A DNA stretch of 64,000 bases from positions 248,001 to 312,000 of the forward strand of contig SKCR01023726.1 in the NCBI GenBank assembly GCA_019454045.1, given 5' to 3'. Position numbers and translations under genes: made by a program. This DNA comes from Zanthoxylum bungeanum (lineage: Eukaryota; Streptophyta; Magnoliopsida; Sapindales; Rutaceae). Shown here piece after piece: positions 44,003 to 54,154 of this stretch (positions within the stretch are counted from its first letter, which is position 1; each line of letters opens with the position of its first letter). The notes beneath the pieces are model-generated. The model had not been told where the DNA came from. It made no database searches and saw only the letters and a list, made by a program, of their open reading frames with translations.

Positions 44003-46533
44003 AAATATGTCCCCTAGTTCTCGGTAACAATGAGTTTGCGAGTTGATGCCGGGAACTATAAAAAAGATGGTGTGCCGATGAATCCGTCGGTGGTCACTCC
44101 AGGAACCGCAGAGAAAAATACATTGGCTGCAAATCTGGTCCTTCCTGCCACCTTCATGTGCTCAGTCAACGAGGATCCCGATATCTACCCATGGAGAAAA
44201 TGCTTTGCCCTTATGCTGATGACAATCGACTCGGTGGGACGCGTAACCCGACCCCGAGTTGAGAAGAATATTTGGTTCTGGGGGAATGTCACCTCCCCAG
44301 ACCAATAAAGCTGACTCGGTGGGACGTAACCCGACCCCGAGCTGAGAAAGGCACTTGGACCTGGGGGAATGTTACGTCCCCAGTCCAAAGAGACAGATTC
44401 GGTGGGACGTAACCCGACCCCGAGCTGAGAAAGACACTTGGACCTGGGGGAATGTTACGTCCCCAGTCTGAAGGGCTGACTCGGTGGGACGTACCCCGAC
44501 CCCGAGCTGAGAAAGGCACTTGGACCTGGGGGAATGTTACGTCCCCAGTCCGAAGGGCTGATTCGGTGGGATGTGACCCGACCCCGAATGAAGAGAGGCA
44601 CTTGGACCTGGGGGAATGTTACGTTTCCAGTCCGAAGGGCTGATTCGGTGGGACGTAACCCGACCCCGAGCTGAGAAATGTACTTGGACCTGGGGGAATG
44701 TTATGTCCCCAGTCCGAAGGGCTGACTCGGTGGGACGTACCTCGACCCCGAGCTGAGAAAGGCACTTGGACCTGGGGGAATGTTACGTCCCCAGTCCGAA
44801 GGGCTGACTCTGTGGGATGTACCCCGACCCCGAGCTGAGAAAGGCACTTGGACCTGGGGGAATGTTACGTCCCCAGTCCGAAGGGCTGACTCGGTGGGAC
44901 GTACCCCGACCCCGAGCTGAGAAAGACACTTGGACCTGGGGGAATGTTACGTCCCCAGTCCGAAGGGTTGACTCGGTAGGACATACCCCGACCCCGAGCT
45001 GAGAAAGGTACTTGGACCTGGGGGAATGTTACGTCCCCAGTCCAAAGAGACAGACTCGGTGGGACGTAACCCGACCCCGAGCTGAGAGAAGTAATAATGG
45101 CCTCGGCGGAACGAAATCCAACCCCGAGCCGAATAATCAAGTGGCCTCGGCGGAACGAATCCAGTCCGAGCCGATTAATCAAGTGGCCTCGGCGGAACGA
45201 ATCCAGTCTGAGCCGATTAACCAAGTGGCCTCGGCGGAACGAATCCAGCCCCGAGCACTGTTTAATCCTTGGGACTTATTCAGATGGGAAGTGTATCCAC
45301 CTTCGAAGCCCTATCGAGTCTGACTTGGGCGTCCCTTTGTCAGACCGACGAAAAAATAAAAACAAAACTTTCGAAGATAAAATCAAAAGGTGGGGGTGAC
45401 TTAGCACCTATCCCAAAATAAAAAACGTTTTGCAAGCATAAATAACGACATGGATGCCTCAAAACAGCGTCCCGCCCGAGGTCTCCAAAACACAATTCTG
45501 AATCTTTCAATTCAGTGTCCCGGCGAACCAGGATTCGGATCAGAAGAGCATTTGAATGGTAAGGGCACATCCTCTACACGTCGGGTCACTGGGGAGCCTG
45601 TGTATTGTATGAGGGCTCCTCCTTACCACGCTGGAGTAGGCACACGCCACAGGGGCACAACGCATCCCCGTGCTGTGTCTCTCGCGTATCCGGATGATGA
45701 ATGGATCAAAGAGTGTCCGGACTACAAAGGGTATATTCCTCCTTAGTTCCGGCATCACTGGAGCTAGCAATCGTCACGGGGGTGTCATCACCCCCCGTGC
45801 TATGCTTTCCCACGGATCCATTACATCGGGTAGGTGAGGATCAAAAGAGTGTTCGACACATTAAGGGCATGTTCCTCTTTATGTTCGGTAACACTGGAGT
45901 AAGCAACCGCCACGGGGGTATCATCTTTCCCTGTGCTATGCTTCTCACGGATCCTATGCATCGAGTATGCCCCTGAGGACCCCGAGCTAAGAGAGATACT
46001 TGGCTCTGGGGGAATGTTTCGTCCCCAGTCCAATAAGCATGACTCGGTGGGACGTAACCCGACCCCGAGCTGAAAGAGGTACTTGGCTCTGGGGGAATGT
46101 CCCGTCCCCAGACCAATGAGCATGACTCGGTGGGACGTAACCCGACCCCGAGCTGAAAGAGGTACTTGGCTCTGGGGGAATGTCCCGTCCCCAGACCAAT
46201 GAGCATGACTCGGTGGGACGTAACCCGACCCCGAGCTGAAAGAGGTACTTGGCTCTGGGGGAATGTCCCGTCCCCAGACCAATGAGCATGACTCGGTGGG
46301 ACGTAACCCGACCCCGAGCTGTAACAAACATCGATCTCGGCGGTACAAGAGCAGACCCGAGCCGGAAAGAGGCATCGGTCTCGGCGGTACAAGAGCAGAC
46401 CTTTTTGGGATTTGTTGCCTTTCTTGCAACTCTACAAGGGTCACTACAAGCAAGGCTCTTCTTAATACATCCTCTCAGCATCTCAGCATTCCACGCATTC
46501 GACCGGATGACTTCCGCTATTAACTTGGTCGAC
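44003..46533 (-). repeat. E1 3' untranslated region made of tandem repeats
   Basis: From about 44220 to 45090 a unit of about 82 bases is repeated about ten times. Each holds CTGGGG-GAATGTTACGT-CCCCAG and CTCGGTGGGACGTACCCCGAC-type inverted repeats. From 45095 to 45260 a unit of about 40 bases (GTGGCCTCGGCGGAACGAATCCAG) is repeated four times. From 45540 to 45970 a unit of about 140 bases built on CGCCACGGGGGTATCATC is repeated three times. From 45975 to 46320 a variant of the first unit is repeated about four times. Open frames here are repeat translations. Confidence 0.78.
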
Positions 46534-47790
46534 CTAAAAAACCGAATGGTCTATGTACACACTGAGATAGCCTTCTTTCACCAAGTCTTCCACCTGCTCC
46601 CGCAGGTCTCTACACCCATTCGTGGCATGTCCCCTTACGTTGTGGTCCTTTCTCTGATGGTGTTCCCTCTTCGGGATATTTTCTCCTCGTTTTCTAATAG
46701 AACGAATTTCCGGGCCACCTCCAGGGCGGTGGCGTAGTCCGGGGTGTCTTGGATCCTTAGGTGGGTCCATAGCCTCCCGACTTTCAAGGCTCCCTTCAAG
46801 CTTTCCAGGGCTTCGGGGGATTCATACCCTCCGACTTCGAGTACCATATTATGGTATCTTTCAATAAATATTTTCAAAGGTTCATCGTCTCCTTGTTTCA
46901 TAAGTCTTAGTCCTCCAATCATTTTTCTGGGGACACAGGCCCCCTTGAAGTGTCGTATGAATGACTTTCTCAGTTGTGCGAAGCTGCTGATGCTTCTTGG
47001 GGCTAGGCTTCTATATCGTAGAATGGCCGATCCGGCTAGAGTTAAGGGGAACACTTTGCAAATGGCGTCCCCTGTTACCCCTTGTACCTCCATTAGTAGG
47101 ACGAAGCCTTCAATGTGGGTTTTGAGATCGGTATGGCCTTTGTATGGCGCCATAGTTGGCATGCTGAACCTTTTCGGGAACTTCTCTGACCTTATTTCTT
47201 CTATGAATGGGGACTCATCTTTGCCGTCCTGGGCATCCACTCTGTCTGTATTGGGGCATACTCCCCATTTGACCAGCTCCTCCCGCAGCCAAGATTTCAT
47301 GCTGCTGTCTTTGGTTCCATGCCGCCTCCTGTGGTTTCTTCTTTTTTCTGTTATCCTGGGGGTAGTGCTTCTCGTGGTCGGTATCTTCTCGTACCTCTTC
47401 GTCATATTCTTTCTCCCTTTGCCGGGTGTTGCGAGGGCCATCATAGGAGGGGTCTGGTGACGATTGGTCATCCTCTTCCTCCCACGTGTCCTCGGTCTGG
47501 GAATCTCTCTGCACCACCACAGATCCTACCTTGTAGGGACCCCTCCTCCAGGGTCTGTCGTCCTCACTTGTATCGGTAATTCTTTTTCCCTCTGCTGTTT
47601 CGTTCCTTCGTCGACTAGTCCCGGCCTCGAATTTTCTGTTGTGCACTCCCTCTACCTTTTCTAACCGGTCTACTATGGTTTTTAGCAGAATTTGGTTTTC
47701 CTCCCTTTCCTTCCTCAGGTTCTCCTCGACCTTCTCCATCCAATCCGCAGCCGAGCTCCCTGACGATTGGTGGTTTCCGCCTTCCGCCAT
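46534..47790 (-). pseudogene. Tat-type gag of E1
   Basis: Starts MAEGGNHQSSGSSAADWMEK at 47790, with a coiled-coil-like segment (EENQILLKTIVDRLEKVE) and a long charged linker. After a frame shift near 47300-47330 the gag core follows: FSMPTMAPYKGHTDLKTHIE, FPLTLAGSAILRYRSL, FAQLRKSFIRHF, LKIFIERYHNM. A second shift near 46690 leads to CRDLREQVEDLVKEGYL, the usual gag C-terminus. Together about 410 residues, a normal gag length. No protease motif follows. Confidence 0.8.
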
Positions 47791-47821
47791 TGTCTTACTA
47801 CGCGAGTTGCTTTTTGTTGAA

Positions 47822-47839
47822 ACCCCACGGACGGCGCCA
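47822..47839 (-). other. Primer binding site of E1
   Basis: The minus strand reads TGGCGCCGTCCGTGGGGT two bases inside the LTR. The TGGCGCC start is complementary to a tRNA 3' CCA end; I do not assign the tRNA with certainty. Confidence 0.72.
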
Positions 47840-48575
47840 ACTGTTGACGGCGGATTTTGGTCTCAGGGCAATGTGAGAATATTACTCCCGAGACAATCCT
47901 CCCTCAATAGTGAATTTGTTTGGTTATGGGGGACCAAAAGCAAACTTAGCGAGAGACAGATAAACACACCAATCGACAAAGAGATTTAACGTGGTTCGGT
48001 GGATTTTGGATCCGACCTACGTCCACGGACAAGAACAGGATGATACTTTTTATTACTCCAATACGCTTCTCAGATCTTTTTGTGTTTACAAATCAGAGCT
48101 TGATGATTCTGATCACTGATTTTTTATGATGCCCTTTACACATACTATGCCCTCCTATTTATAATAACACAGAAATCAGACTCCTATTTGTATAAGAAAT
48201 CCTAGTTGAACTTTAGTCTTCTTTCCTTGCAAGGATTCTTAGTCTGATTTTCCCTTCTCTTTTCTTATTCCTTTTCGGATTCTGACTTTATTTCCTTGTG
48301 AGAGTAGGATAATTCGTTTTATCTTATCCGCAAGAATGGGGTGTCGTCATCTTGAACACGTCTCGCCATCTGGTCGGTCTTCATGAGGTCGGTCATGGCA
48401 ATCTTTTATGCTGAGAGTGTTTCTGCCGACCTTATAGTGCTCGGTCATCCGAATCAAAGTGGTCGGTCTTTACATGTTGTGGTCGGGTCGGCTTTGATGA
48501 TCTTGACCAGTCAGAGAATTACCCTTCTGTCCTCGTCGTGCTGCTTAAATAATATAGTGCCTGAAAACACCATCA

Positions 48576-49692
48576 ACATCTGTCCCCTAGTTCTCGGTTC
48601 CAACGAGTATGCAAGTTGGTGCCGGGAACTATAAAAAAAGATGGTGTGCCGATGAATCCGTCGGTGGTCGCTCCAGAAATCACAGAGAAATTGCCTTCGC
48701 CATCAACTAAGTCTTCTGTTTCTATCTTCATATCCTCGGTTATTGGAGATGCTGACCCTATTCAGAACGATTCTCCACCTCAAAGCAAATTGCTTACTTG
48801 GGTCGTTCTATCAGGAGATGAAGTTCCTCTTGTTGTCCAAACTAAAAATGACTCCTCCTCTGTAATATATGTACCAGAGATTTGGAGGTCCTGACCCCTG
48901 ACTGATCCAATCTCGATTGTGAGGAGAAAATTTTGCCTCTGAGCTAACGATGATGTGCTCGGTGGCATGTGATCCTGTCTCGAGCTGTGAGAGATGCTCG
49001 GGCCTGGGGGAATGTTCCGTCTCCAGTCCGAAGGGCTGATTCGGTGGGACGTAACCCGACCCCGAATGAAGAAAGGCACTTGGACCTGTGGGAATGTTAC
49101 GTCCCCAGACCGAAGGGCTGACTCGGTGGGACGTACCCCGACCCCGAACTGAGAAATGCACTTGGACCTGGGGGAATGTTACGTCCCCAGTCCGAAGGGC
49201 TGACTCGGTGGGACGTACCCCGACCCCGAGCTGAGAAGGGCACTTGGACCTGGGGGAATGTTACGTCCCCAGACCGAAGGGCTGACTCGGTGAGACGTAC
49301 CCCGACCCCGAGCTGAGAAAGGCACTTGGACCTGGGGGAATGTTAGGTCCCCAGTCCGAATGGCTGACTCGGTGGGACGTACCCCGACCCCGAGCTGAGA
49401 AATGTACTTGGACCTGGGGGAATATTACCTCCCCAGTCCGAAGGGCTGACTCGGTGGGACGTACCCCGACCCCGAGCTGAGAAAGGTACTTGGACCTGGG
49501 GGAATATTACGTCCCCAGTCCGAAGGGCTGACTCGGTGGGACGTACCCCGACCCCGAGCTGAGAAAGGTACTTGGACCTGGGGGAATGTTACGTCCCCAG
49601 TCCGAAGGGCTGACTCGGTGGGACGTACCCCGACCCCGAGTTGAGAAAGGCACTTGGACCTGGGGGAATGTTACGTCCCCAGTCCGAAGGGC
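48576..49692 (-). mobile_element. Partial second E internal region (tandem partner)
   Basis: Starts with the polypurine-tract side again (CTGTCCCCTAGTTCTCGG, GATGAATCCGTCGGTGGTC, as at 44010-44100) and carries about nine 82-base repeats from 49000 to 49690. It ends abruptly inside a repeat at 49692, where an L1 tail begins. Arrangement LTR-internal-LTR-internal indicates a tandem retroelement. Confidence 0.75.
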
Positions 49693-50249
49693 TGACACTA
49701 TAAGGAGATTAGCGCTGTCATCCACAACATACGCAATTTGGCATGAAAGAAATAGTCGAACTTTTGATCAAAAAGCTAGACCAAGTTATGAAGTTGCTAG
49801 AAGCATTGTCAATACCATTCGTGAAAGACTGCTTTTCATATGCTCTGAGCATGCGGTGAAGATACCCGCCCATGTTCAGAATACTTGGAGTCTGAAAACC
49901 ACGTAATTTGCATGGCTTCGCAATCTGCATGGAGGAGTGCCTTTCTTTTGGGCCTTGGATCTGTGGGTTTTGGGATGCACTACTCCGGAAAGTAAGCTTC
50001 AGCAAGAGCATCACTGGATCATTATTCCTAGTTTTTTTTTATCTTATTTTCCATTTCTGTTGTTTCTATCTAAGCTTTTTTTGTGGTTTTTGTTTTGGGC
50101 TTTTAGGCCGTTTTTTTTTTTGCTTTCATCCGAGAGTTGTATCTTTAATGCCTTGGCCTTCGTTTCTTGTATTTCAAGGGGGATGTCCTTTGTAATCTTG
50201 TAATTTTTTCTTTCTTTTCAATATATACTTTACCTTTTCAAAAAAAAAA
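49693..50249 (+). mobile_element. L1-type LINE 3' end, 5'-truncated
   Basis: The frame ending at 49906 reads TIRRLALSSTTYAIWHERNS and later YEVARSIVNTIRERLL, the C-terminal end that follows the zinc-binding domain of plant L1 reverse transcriptases. A T-rich 3' untranslated region follows and ends in a run of ten A (50240-50249). The left edge cuts into the E repeat array; no target-site duplication is seen. Confidence 0.72.
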
Positions 50250-50394
50250 TCTTCACCAGAGTATTATGACCACTTTTACAGACTTCCTATTTTTCTTTGA
50301 GAGAGGCTCATCATAAGCTATCACAATCACTTACCAAACTACTACTTTGAACAGATATCAAACCATACTTAATATCCAAAATATCAAGATGTAA

Positions 50395-50570
50395 ACACAT
50401 TAAGAATGACGAGGTTTCCCACAATGTGGACTATAAGGAAAATTCAATATGTACACAACCTTACATTTGCTCTTTTGCGAAGAGGCTGTTTACATGACTT
50501 GAACCTGTGACCTCCATATCACAATGTAATAATCTTACCGTACACGCAAATTAATCTCATTCCACTCAAC
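50395..50570 (-). mobile_element. Au-like SINE
   Basis: On the minus strand GGTCACAGGTTCAAGTCATG contains the polymerase III B box, followed by GTAAACAGCCTCTTTGC and TAAGGTTGTGTACAT, the layout of the widespread plant Au SINE family. Ends are approximate and a duplication was not found. The 145 bases between the L1 tail and this element show nothing I recognise. Confidence 0.65.
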
Positions 50571-50600
50571 TCACAAGAAATCACCTCTATATATATGAGA

Positions 50601-50773
50601 AAATCTTTGGTGCAACAGAGGTACCACGTCATCCATGCAACAAGCCAATCATCCATTGCCACGCGTGCTAAAAAATTAAAAAACAACTAAAAAATAGGTA
50701 TTAAATTATACAAGTCATTTTCTAATTCGCTGGTGGTACCACGTCACCCATACCTCTGTTGCACCAAAGATTT
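50601..50773. mobile_element. MITE with terminal inverted repeats
   Basis: AAATCTTTGGTGCAACAGAG at the left is matched by CTCTGTTGCACCAAAGATTT at the right, followed inward by TACCACGTCA and its counterpart GGTGGTACCACGTCACCC. Length 173 bases. Flanks are both rich in TATATA, so the target duplication is unclear. Confidence 0.72.
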
Positions 50774-51039
50774 ACTCCTATATATATATATATATAGTTA
50801 GCTTTAGGTCTGGACATCCGGAATGCGTGTTTTTTATAATAAAGCAACGTTACTTTATGAATCAACGGTCGCATATTTTTTTGTAATAAAACAACGTTGC
50901 TTTATTGTATGACTCATAAAGCAACATTTGGTGCTTCAAGTCTAGTCGACCGGATCGTGCGGTCGCATTTTTTTTTTATAATAGCAATATTTTATTGTAT
51001 AAAACACGTGCGTGCGGTGCGGCCAAATGGACCCACATT
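50774..51039. other. Short inverted-repeat-bearing spacer
   Basis: A TA microsatellite (50780-50798), ATAAAGCAACGTT (about 50838) facing AACGTTGCTTTAT (about 50890), and CGGTCGCAT followed by T runs twice. No gene. Confidence 0.4.
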
Positions 51040-51785
51040 TCACCTGATCACCTCATACGTCATGTTCCTAATAGCCGGGGCCCATTCTTCAGCAATTCTC
51101 CTACTCACAAGATTAGAATCTGCAGAAGGCGCCAATCTAACATCAAATCCGGCTTCAGCCTCCAAACATTGCATGTTCATCACAACCCCTTGCACAAACA
51201 ATCCCATATTAACATCACCTACACGAAATGAACTACCAATACCAAAATTAAAATCACAAAAACTCACTGTTGGCGAGGGAATCCCAGCTTTCAAATAAAC
51301 CGGATTGACCGAAATAATCTCCGAATTCGCCGCCTGTCCAGCCTTAACCACAACCACATCAAACTGACTCTCTCTAAACTTCGTAATCATTTCAACACTC
51401 TTCATCAAATTCTCCATTGCCCCATTATCAAACATCCTCGAAACGTGCCCCGGCGCACCTCTAGCCCTAATTATCAAATTCCACGGCGACCAGTTCGTGT
51501 AAAAAAAAAAAAAAAAAACACCTGAAATCATCATTCGTCGAAGCCTTCCCTTCGGCCATTACAAACCCAACATTCAATTCACGAAACTCGTTAGACTCAA
51601 CAAACTTCACCATCCCATCAAACCCACCGATCTCCTCGTCCGGGACGTACAACACGTGGACGGTAAGGATTGGTTTGAAGTTTTTACTAGCTTCAAGCTC
51701 GCGTGATTTAGTTGATGAAGAAACAGAAGGAGAGTATGATTATCGTGATTGTGATTATCAGAAGCAGATGGCGAGCAGTGGCCAT
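51040..51785 (-). pseudogene. ACY1-like: Aminoacylase-1 (M20 peptidase) pseudogene
   Basis: Aminoacylase-1 hydrolyses N-acyl amino acids with two zinc ions. On the minus strand an ATG in good context (51785) starts MATARHLLLIITITII, a signal-peptide-like segment, but stops follow within 30 codons. From about 51655 the family reads on: VPDEEIGGFDGMVKF, with the catalytic Glu of the DEE motif, ELNVGFVMAEGKAST, RARGAPGHVSR, AMENLMKSVEMI, QSxFDVVVVKAG-like sequence, EAEAGFDVRLAP and RRIAEEWAPAIRNMTYEVIR, stop. About 100 residues with the first zinc ligands are missing, and a run of A at about 51500-51518 shifts the frame. A dead gene copy, possibly of RNA origin since no introns are seen. Confidence 0.85.
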
Positions 51786-52009
51786 GGTGGAGTAGGCACT
51801 GGACTGTGAGAGAGAATTGACTTGGCGGAAAAATATGAATGGAGAATTAACCTTCGGGTCCCTTATTTTTTATAAAAGTTATATCCATACCTAGCAAATC
51901 GTCCAAGTGTAGTCCAATAAAAATTGTAATTCAAAATTTGAAAAACACATTAGTGTGCTTTGGCTACATGTTTTAGTAAAACATGATATTAAAAATAGAA
52001 AAAAAAACG
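51786..52009. other. Spacer between the ACY1-like pseudogene and the solo LTR
   Basis: AT-rich with no frame; ends in an A run at 52000-52007. Confidence 0.4.
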
Positions 52010-53080
52010 TGTTGACGGCTGATTTTCATTGCAGGGATAATTTGGGAAAAACCACTCCTCGAATAAATCTCCATCAACTGTGAATTTGTTTGGTTTGGGG
52101 ACTAAATGCAAACTTAGCAAAAGACGAGAAAACACACAGAGAAAACAGAGGGTTTAACGTGATTCGACGGAATGGATCCAACCTATGTCCACGGACACAA
52201 ATAAAATGATGTTTTTATTATGACCTCGGGTCGTACCGACCTGCATTTAACTCTAACTCGGCTGACTGACCTCTTACTAGCTCTCACTTATACTAAGATT
52301 TTGCTCTCTTTTACAAGCGAATAAACAAATTATCCAACCCCCAAAAGAGAACCATTTAAAAGGAATTCTCGACCCTTTTATATACTAGGACAAAATCGAT
52401 TGTTACAATAGCTTATGATGTCAGTCACTTTCTTTGTCATTATTGCCCATTACTCGGACGTTATTACTCATTACTCGTACATTATTTCCATTACTTGTAC
52501 GTTACGCCCATCCAACCGTCTGGCAGCTCTAGGGTTCATATAGGGCTTACATCATCCATACATGTGCATAAGGTTCAGGATCCCCGACCCATGTAACTGG
52601 GTCAATGTGCCGAGACATGTAGCATCTTTCATTGTGTCTACTAACATATCGGGTCGGTATGCCGAGACTCTAGGTGTTTGGTCTGATTTCCTCGACCGAG
52701 TCTGATCTGCTGAGTCGATTCTGACTTCAGAGGCTGTCCCGATAGTCTGATATTGAGGCTGCCCTGAGAGTCTGATGCCGAGGATGTTCCGAGAGTCTGA
52801 TGCCGAGGCTCCCCCGAGAGTCTGATGCCGAGGTTGTCTTGAGAGTCTTATGCCGAGGCTGACCCGACCACATTAGGTAAGTTTTCACAAACATCCTAAT
52901 ATTATCGGACCCGATCACCTCGGACATTACCATCTCGGTGTCCCAACGTGTACCTCGGGCTCGGGCCCCTCTACCGACCTCATATCTTCATAATATCCTT
53001 CGACCTTTATCTGTTAACTACAATCCTCATTCTACCCTTCATAGGGATTCTCACTTCTTGGGAGCTGAAAACCACCATCA
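52010..53080. mobile_element. Solo LTR related to element E
   Basis: Starts TGTTGACGGCTGATTTTC and ends GAAAACCACCATCA, as the E LTRs do, and shares GTGAATTTGTTTGGTT, GCAAACTTAGC and TCCACGGACA in order. A GCCGAGGCTGxCCCGAGAGTCTGAT unit is repeated about five times at 52735-52865. No internal sequence adjoins either side. The expected 5-bp duplication is not clear because both flanks are A-rich. Confidence 0.7.
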
Positions 53081-53134
53081 AAAAAATGGAAAATATTTTG
53101 ATATTTCCCATCATTTTTTAAAAATAAGACAGAG

Positions 53135-54152
53135 GTTGGGCGTAGGGATGGCAGTGAGTAGGGTATGGTACGGGTTTTCCATTACCAAACCCGCACACGC
53201 ATATGTAAATAAATTACCAAACCCGCACCATACCCGTTGCGGGTTTTAATTTTCATTATCAAACCCGCACCGCATATAAAAATAAATTACCAAACCCGCA
53301 TTGGTACCCAACGGATTTTTTGCGGGTTTTTAAAATATTGAATTACTTTGTGTTCTTAATAATATAATTTTTTTAATTAAATAATTTATTTTTAATTGCT
53401 AGCTGTAATTTTCACATTTGTTTTTCATTTGACATATACAACATGCAATGTATGTATATACAGTACATAGATAACATAATATATGAAAGACTCAGTACCA
53501 TATGTTTATTTTTTCATATAAACATAATTAAAACGAGTTATTCACTTCATAATTATAATGATCTAAGTTAGTCAACTCAATCGACAATAAGCTAAAAAGT
53601 AATCACCAACTTTTGGTCATTTTTTTATGCTAAGTGTAATGAAAGTGATGCTTACAAGGCTCAAGTGGTGTAAGTGTAATGAAGAAGCAGGAAAGCTACT
53701 GAAGTTGCAGCAAACACTAGTTTATTTTGCTCCTCTCCCGTTTCGGATCATGTGAACTTAATCCAAATTTTTGTATAATAATTTTATTAACAAGTGTGAT
53801 TAAAAAAAATAATAATAGTCATGCAAAAAATCTTCAGTTGGGCAGGTTGCGGGCTGCGACTGAGTGGGAGTGTGGAACTGTGGAATAGTGTTTTAGGTTT
53901 AGGTTTTGTTAGTTGTTTTTATATGAAGGTTTTTTATATTGTCCTAAAAATATTAATTAATAAAAATAATATTGCGAGTATGCGGATACCCGCATTTTTT
54001 TCTTAAATACCAAACCCGCACCGCACCCGCAGCGGGTTCTGCTTTAAATTACCAAACCCGCACCGCACCCACTAATATATTTACCAAATCCTACCCATTG
54101 CGGGCGGGTTTTTACGGGTTTGCGGGTAAAAATTGACATCCCTAGTTGGGCG
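53135..54152. repeat. 8-bp target-site duplication of the hAT-like element (GTTGGGCG)
   Basis: GTTGGGCG at 53135-53142 before TAGGGATGGCA and at 54145-54152 after ACATCCCTA. Eight bases is the hAT superfamily size. Confidence 0.87.
53143..54144. mobile_element. Non-autonomous hAT-like DNA transposon
   Basis: 1002 bases with imperfect terminal inverted repeats (TAGGGATGGCAGTGAGTAG at left, TAGGGATGTCAATTTTTACC as the reverse complement at right) and subterminal AAACCCGCAC/GCGGGTTT motifs repeated at both ends. The middle is AT-rich with no transposase. An end of a relative is at 41385-41476. Confidence 0.85.
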
Positions 54153-54154
54153 CT

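Larger units (their letters stand above)
43244..48575 (-). mobile_element. Tat-like gag-only retrotransposon E1
   Basis: Minus orientation. Right LTR 47842-48575 (its 5' LTR), primer site 47822-47839, gag 47790 to 46534, repeat-filled untranslated region, polypurine tract (AACTAGGGGACATATTT on the minus strand) beside the left LTR 43244-44002. LTRs are 759 and 734 bases, begin TGTTGACGGCGG and end CACCATCA. No reverse transcriptase or integrase. To the right, 48576-49692 repeats the polypurine-tract side of another internal region, so E1 is part of a tandem. Confidence 0.82.

Noticed and set aside
44220..46480. Open frames of up to 210 codons in E
   Set aside because: Translation of the 82-base and related repeats on both strands.
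52010..53080. Target-site duplication for the solo LTR
   Set aside because: Flanks AAACG and AAAAA do not match; A-rich context gives false partial matches.
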